Below are positions 61,801-64,000 of a stretch of 64,000 nucleotides of DNA, piece after piece; positions within the stretch are counted from its first letter, which is position 1; every line of letters begins with the position of its first letter. This stretch comes from Flavobacteriaceae bacterium PS02293. GTDB taxonomy: Bacteria > Bacteroidota > Bacteroidia > Flavobacteriales > Weeksellaceae. The notes beneath the pieces were generated by a model. It did no database searches. It saw only the letters and a program-made list of their open reading frames with translations, and had not been told where the DNA came from. Position numbers and translations under genes: made by a program. Where the stretch lies: NCBI GenBank assembly GCA_029960045.1, contig JASCOV010000010.1, positions 95,299-159,298 on the forward strand. The letters run 5' to 3'.

Positions 61801-61943
61801 GCTTCCGGATCTGCAACTTTTATCCAAGAAAGACTTTTATTTATTAAATTAAGATAAACAAACCACGCAAATTCGTCAAATTGAGGTAAATATCCTCCTA
61901 TAGCAGCTCTTTCTCCTTTTGCGGAAATCATTTCATTATCCAT
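55878..61943 (-). CDS. giant STAND-type NTPase with nuclease-like N-terminus (candidate antiphage protein)
   Basis: A 2021-residue single protein. Residues 1-110 contain ADPEAEKLDDIQY and AYQVKW: acidic pair Asp52/Asp53 and Gln66-x-Lys68 fit a PD-(D/E)xK-type nuclease core as in DUF4297/Cap4-like effectors. The P-loop NTPase follows: Walker A GGPGSGKST (277-285), Walker B KTIIIIDGLDHV (about 372-383). The remaining about 1500 residues are helical repeats (TPR/HEAT-like), expected to be the sensor, plus a beta-rich C-terminal tail. This order, effector-STAND-repeats, is that of Avs-type defence proteins. It is flanked by a gene-poor region and a conjugative-element helicase, a typical defence-island setting. 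The target is unknown. Confidence 0.75.
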   Translation of the reverse strand: MDNEMISAKGERAAIGGYLPQFDEFAWFVYLNLINKSLSWIKVADPEAEKLDDIQYSTSSEVHAYQVKWTISEANISYTNFISLLPVILSSWQNLKRINVSKKVIPHLITNKKLSTNDTIKIGNDKIGSFHDFINEVWKKLRNKNAINDKWNPVIEDLKKTLNVEEEEFNEFVECFDFHHAYKQREFSVTNSKYLREDNDLQDLSRFIIEKVASPMRLVEFSRLQIIQELGWENRFKTTFNHDIVIDRKKYQPITSSLDLLSSKVNHLESGYIFLSGGPGSGKSTLLNQWSKASTERIIKYYAFDFANPSSHLNYHERGNAIHLFFDLVFQIKEEGIYKRDILPYKDLVFLKDVFYEQIKYIGEEYNESQQKTIIIIDGLDHVPREYKSASTSFLRELPLPATLPSGVIIILGSQSYDLSDIPQEVKSEHQNSERTIKIDSLRKEDVYNYIDNVDFIAEVTLGIKSKIYEKSQGHPLYLSYLVEKLSGIESLEEAIDSLPTIEGDIDNYYKKIWEPINQDENLVSFLGLIARIKGLINIDFLQEWSFERATHKSFNEKAKILFNEENKALSFFHNSFKQFLLTQTAINYLNNDFDFILHRNYHKQLAEYYEKSTIEQRWNQNYHLFESEDFDTFLTVATPENFTNQLLNFRPADEIKKDINLGIEISRKQNSLIFLLKYLFCSAEIERRLFNINPASLTEELLQINKFSEAVGYLRSGNVLHCSESYALKASRIFFNSGYKSEAELFYNLAYPEIITNQKILIENSHNYRETKDSLKEWAATAAYFELIDNILLVINSIKFSNDSENNRFEEKESDLRIQILESLGYSIIQQNKWDDFAKILYNINTKTKKGKNAIFHLFQNAIEECIDTNDNNRAIEFISSLKGYFTIENTSPIGRIFIADLIFKVTQDTTEVWEWIENIKHPSKAATKEIDLGYSDSLDPFIPLIKFNKLLNLCNKGLPITAAIPSAASGSDEEVLVEFERMLCLISQVLSEGIMGSFSGEITQRMIPVVKFYYKEISPRNSYWYKIQQCKEEYFNLLIYAVSLTGKENINKIAHLLSLEFDSNKKYWNSKTQRHIVTSLIEEDYSKDICVERLQIIESFMLDNHDIDGRVRECIDQANIYFQINEINESEKWLKQAIQESIGIGYRKDYQFNTWIRWLREINKVNPTGASDRIVWFLSHLNHIKETTEGRAYWDASEDLLEVGFENNLNDGVQQSNWQIKNGLIDFNEALALFIKYFTKQINTEQNYNNAINLYCDLYLLLSESTSIKVLKEILKKGYEICGENFFKNQLPYILNSININSFEADRVYLLKEVDNFFVTQDLNTIDYFPDFILPKDDKNNDSSSNELVLKPDYKRLSENQVLEQIKSYDDFKEMLQNEDKGNSYFNWSKVIDKLEPIISLDNIKDINSFAKITKRESIFYSKMSGIALNKGDSDLAKDLAEKSIELSSESGWVKHYDGGSRIEAFNALKKVDSSKATKKAFEVFSYNVIETGYPSSYFYDLRDIMGLLTESFPEVEIWNEVFEYLQRLMSNSKPLADLPLLESLDTPSEKVYIDYLVELLKSPVNIVREKAIILFAKCIDANNRYASNYLIERKLNDYSIIEIVVFLFHLSPEKTVEFVPILEEYAISKDFEIRNDAIEILEFFGKDIPQSKFNALPAIYSLEIPEIKSLKLGRKNDSYIPILDVNNPNDLISPFGNIINYISIISEVDKSILLIRTQSLMKELGNENEWTVEFEKEIRGHLEEINLKYSFHRPRVITALRAIMQLATELIDSQTCYNEELRDVLISKDKSVPFFHTIKKPSFIPKIEKEKFVRKDWIDKIDDNVRLQENSLINYDNGFKIIGEYNVIKNLDWGSPSEEFSSQVTVSDSIDDSEPYIFGSVFHELSDNYHNLNGGGHFIIVHRDHRFSQFDIKSRWIAINPVLARHLDWIPEPTKLFAWRNESGELMVESIYWASGNMNMTPRKDGEIGEGWFVIASDKAIVEIQTFEEKLFFQKKLVKSIYEDNKLIDNSMIVTLEI

Positions 61944-62138
61944 TGATATCAGTTTTATTACAAAAATAATTATTTAAACTGAGGATCAAATCACCATTTT
62001 ATAATAAATCTAATCATAATTGTAAATTTTTGAATGCTTATCTCAAAAATATGTGAAGTCAGAGTTGGCGGGGGCAGTAAAGATAAAATAAGTTGGAAAT
62101 TTACTAAAAGCAAATTTCCATTATATCATACTTCTAAA
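61944..62138. other. short intergenic stretch
   Basis: Only AT-rich sequence; no gene or strong hairpin is seen between the helicase fragment and the STAND gene. Confidence 0.3.
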
Positions 62139-64000
62139 TTACCTTCTTCTTTCGAAGTAGCTTCCCTGCTCTCGATTTCCATCCATTTTCTGAAACATGT
62201 GCACAGAGTCATTAATTTTTCCCAAAAAATTATTTTTATCTTCCTCAAAAAGATACTGATTTTCTTCTTTTCTTTCTGTTATGTAATCCCTATTTTCATT
62301 AGCTTTAATCTGTTCTGCCTTCTCTATTTTATATTGTATTATTAAATCGACTTTGATTTCAGGAAGTTCTTCCAATTTTTTATCAAGTTCTGCAATCTTT
62401 GCTTCAGTGGTTTTGGTTTGATATTCAATTTGAGTAACATCTATTCCTTTCTGAGCTAAATTTTCAATTACTTCTTGTACTTGAGCCTTATGTAGGTCGA
62501 TTGTTTTTTGATAAGATGGCAATTGGGTTGCCCAATATTCAGAATTTCCATCTCCATTTTTTGAATAGCCTTCAATTCTATTATATGAATGCTCAGCTTT
62601 GGTTACTAATTCTTGAACTTTCAAAACATCTTCGTATTTTCTCAAGACAAAAGCACTATCTGCGAGATGCTTATTTTTCTCACTTTCAATCCTTTTTTTC
62701 ATCAATTCAATTTCAATGTTGGCTCTGGTTTCGGGATTGGTAATGATGGATGTTTTAAGCTCTTGTGTACTTATGTCCGAAATATCCAAAACATCGGCTC
62801 CTTTTTTCATCGCTTCTAAATATCTTGCCTGTTTGGATTGCAATTTTTGAAGCATAAAAACATCAATACTGTCATTGGTCAACATAAAATTGATTCTCAC
62901 ATTTTCGTTTTTATTTCCTTGCCTCCACGCTCGTCCTTCCACTTGTCGAAGTGAAGTAAAATTATAGGGCAAAGTAAGCATATAAACATCGGTTGTGTTT
63001 TCCTGAAGGTTCATTCCTTCCTGAATGGCTTCACTACCAATAACTACTTTTATTTTTCCTTCATTAAAATCATTTTGAATAGAAATTCTTTGATTTTTAT
63101 TGGTCGCTCCGGTAATAATGCCGATTTCTTCGGGTTTGTAACCGATTTCTTTAATGAGATATTCTTTTAGTTTAGGAAATTGAGCAACCGCCAATTCAGA
63201 ATAAATAATTTGTCCCGATTCCGGAATGTCATTTTTATTTTGTTGAATTAAATCCATTGTTTGTTTCAACTTTGGAGAATTTTCGACAAATTCTTTTACA
63301 GAAGGTTCGTCACCTTCAAAATAAGGAGATAAATACGGCGAAATCGCAATCAGTCGGGCATTGAGAATATGAGTAAGAATTGCACCCTTTTCAGTTTCGC
63401 TGAAATTTTCATTGAGCAAGTCATATTGTTCTTTTGTGAGATCATTCTGCTCAATTTTATACTCTTTGTTGATTTTATTCGGACGGATCAATTCAGGGTT
63501 ATCCTCCTCTCCTTTTATATCAATGAATTCCGAAAGTAACTGCTGAAAAAGCGAATTGTTTTTAAATCTCCGAACATTGGCTTTAAACTTCACATCGCCC
63601 TTTGCATCAATTTCCATATCATTATCCGCTTCCATAAAGGTCTCGAAGAATGTATTGACGTTGAAATATCCCGATTCTTCCAACCGTTTATTCGCAATCA
63701 GAGATAAAATCGAATAATATTCTAAGGGTTTGTTGGTAAAAGGAGTCGCAGAAAGCAAAGTAACATTTCTTCCGTCATTTTTGTCTTGAATATATTGCGC
63801 AGCCATCCAGGTATTAATTCCCAATTTGGAAGTCTGTTGGTTTTGACTTCTAAAATCGGAAGCAAATCTGCGATCTTCAATTTTTACCTTTCCTACGATA
63901 TGATTCGCATTATGAACTTCGTCGTAAGTCAAGTGGTCGAATCCAAAATCTTCCCAATCATAGATTTTACCACGTTTCATTTTTCCCTCGATCTCCTTTT
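62139..64000 (-). CDS. SNF2/DEAD-like helicase of a conjugative element, partial (N-terminus outside window)
   Basis: The last about 620 residues of a much larger protein; the frame is open through base 64000, and the ATG at 63980 is internal. It shows Walker B-like LTYDEVHNAN, motif III LLSATPFTN, and a C-terminal helicase lobe with SEAIQEGMNLQ and QVEGRAWRQGN (motif VI), followed by a long coiled coil. This matches the C-terminus of the very large methylase/helicase proteins found on Bacteroidetes integrative conjugative elements. The window edge therefore probably lies in such an element. Confidence 0.85.
   Translation of the reverse strand, partial: KEIEGKMKRGKIYDWEDFGFDHLTYDEVHNANHIVGKVKIEDRRFASDFRSQNQQTSKLGINTWMAAQYIQDKNDGRNVTLLSATPFTNKPLEYYSILSLIANKRLEESGYFNVNTFFETFMEADNDMEIDAKGDVKFKANVRRFKNNSLFQQLLSEFIDIKGEEDNPELIRPNKINKEYKIEQNDLTKEQYDLLNENFSETEKGAILTHILNARLIAISPYLSPYFEGDEPSVKEFVENSPKLKQTMDLIQQNKNDIPESGQIIYSELAVAQFPKLKEYLIKEIGYKPEEIGIITGATNKNQRISIQNDFNEGKIKVVIGSEAIQEGMNLQENTTDVYMLTLPYNFTSLRQVEGRAWRQGNKNENVRINFMLTNDSIDVFMLQKLQSKQARYLEAMKKGADVLDISDISTQELKTSIITNPETRANIEIELMKKRIESEKNKHLADSAFVLRKYEDVLKVQELVTKAEHSYNRIEGYSKNGDGNSEYWATQLPSYQKTIDLHKAQVQEVIENLAQKGIDVTQIEYQTKTTEAKIAELDKKLEELPEIKVDLIIQYKIEKAEQIKANENRDYITERKEENQYLFEEDKNNFLGKINDSVHMFQKMDGNREQGSYFERRR

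Overview
The window looks like chromosomal DNA of a flavobacterium of the Chryseobacterium/Epilithonimonas type. The evidence is AT-rich DNA, several SusC/SusD pairs, lipoproteins with SxxC lipoboxes, a fused CcoNO cytochrome oxidase, a NUDIX-type sugar regulator, promoters with the Bacteroidetes -7 element TAnnTTTG, and A-rich leaders in place of strong Shine-Dalgarno sites. All calls come from reading the sequence; no database search was run.

Layout. (1) 1-15882, all minus strand, is a xylan/glucuronoxylan utilisation locus: NUDIX-type regulator, xylulokinase, xylose isomerase, SusC/SusD, then glucuronate catabolism (UxuA, SDR fructuronate reductase, UxaC, KDG kinase, KDPG aldolase), an ExuT-like hexuronate transporter and a GH43 xylosidase cut by the window edge. 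Upstream (15883-16721) lies a cluster of TGATAAG half-sites, probably the regulator's operators. (2) 16722-21076: a DUF1826-like gene, an XRE regulator, and ccoNO-ccoP. (3) 21197-24844: oxidative pentose phosphate operon gnd-zwf-pgl.

(4) 25035-36535 is the most unusual part, an RNA-processing island on the minus strand. In transcription order it has two very small ORFs, each with a strong terminator; eight tRNA or tRNA-like genes (His, Ile, Pro, Glu, Val, Cys, Gln, Leu), several structurally aberrant; a YkuK-type RNase H-like protein; three paralogous DEDDh exonucleases; a DinB-like protein; a T4 Rnl2-type RNA ligase; a metallophosphoesterase; a TROVE/Ro60 protein (Rsr); and small accessory genes. 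Woven between the accessory genes are nine Y-RNA-like elements. Three carry a full permuted tRNA mimic (T arm, capped 7-bp acceptor-like stem, D arm), two carry only a T arm, and four are bare stems. Two promoters in the island share an ACGCA...TTTGCGTAG motif. Together this resembles an RNA surveillance and repair cassette with its own guide/tether RNAs and its own tRNA set.

(5) 36809-42132: a TetR/SDR module with a palindromic operator, a sigma-54 response regulator, a 5'-truncated histidine kinase and a polysaccharide deacetylase. (6) 42256-54192: a starch/maltodextrin locus (GH97, GH13, two SusE/F paralogues, SusD, SusC) with a SusR-like regulator. (7) 54193-64000: an AT-rich region with one small gene, a 2021-residue STAND-type NTPase with a nuclease-like N-terminus (candidate antiphage protein), and the C-terminal part of a helicase of the type carried by Bacteroidetes conjugative elements. 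Two families of dispersed intergenic repeats are each present twice.
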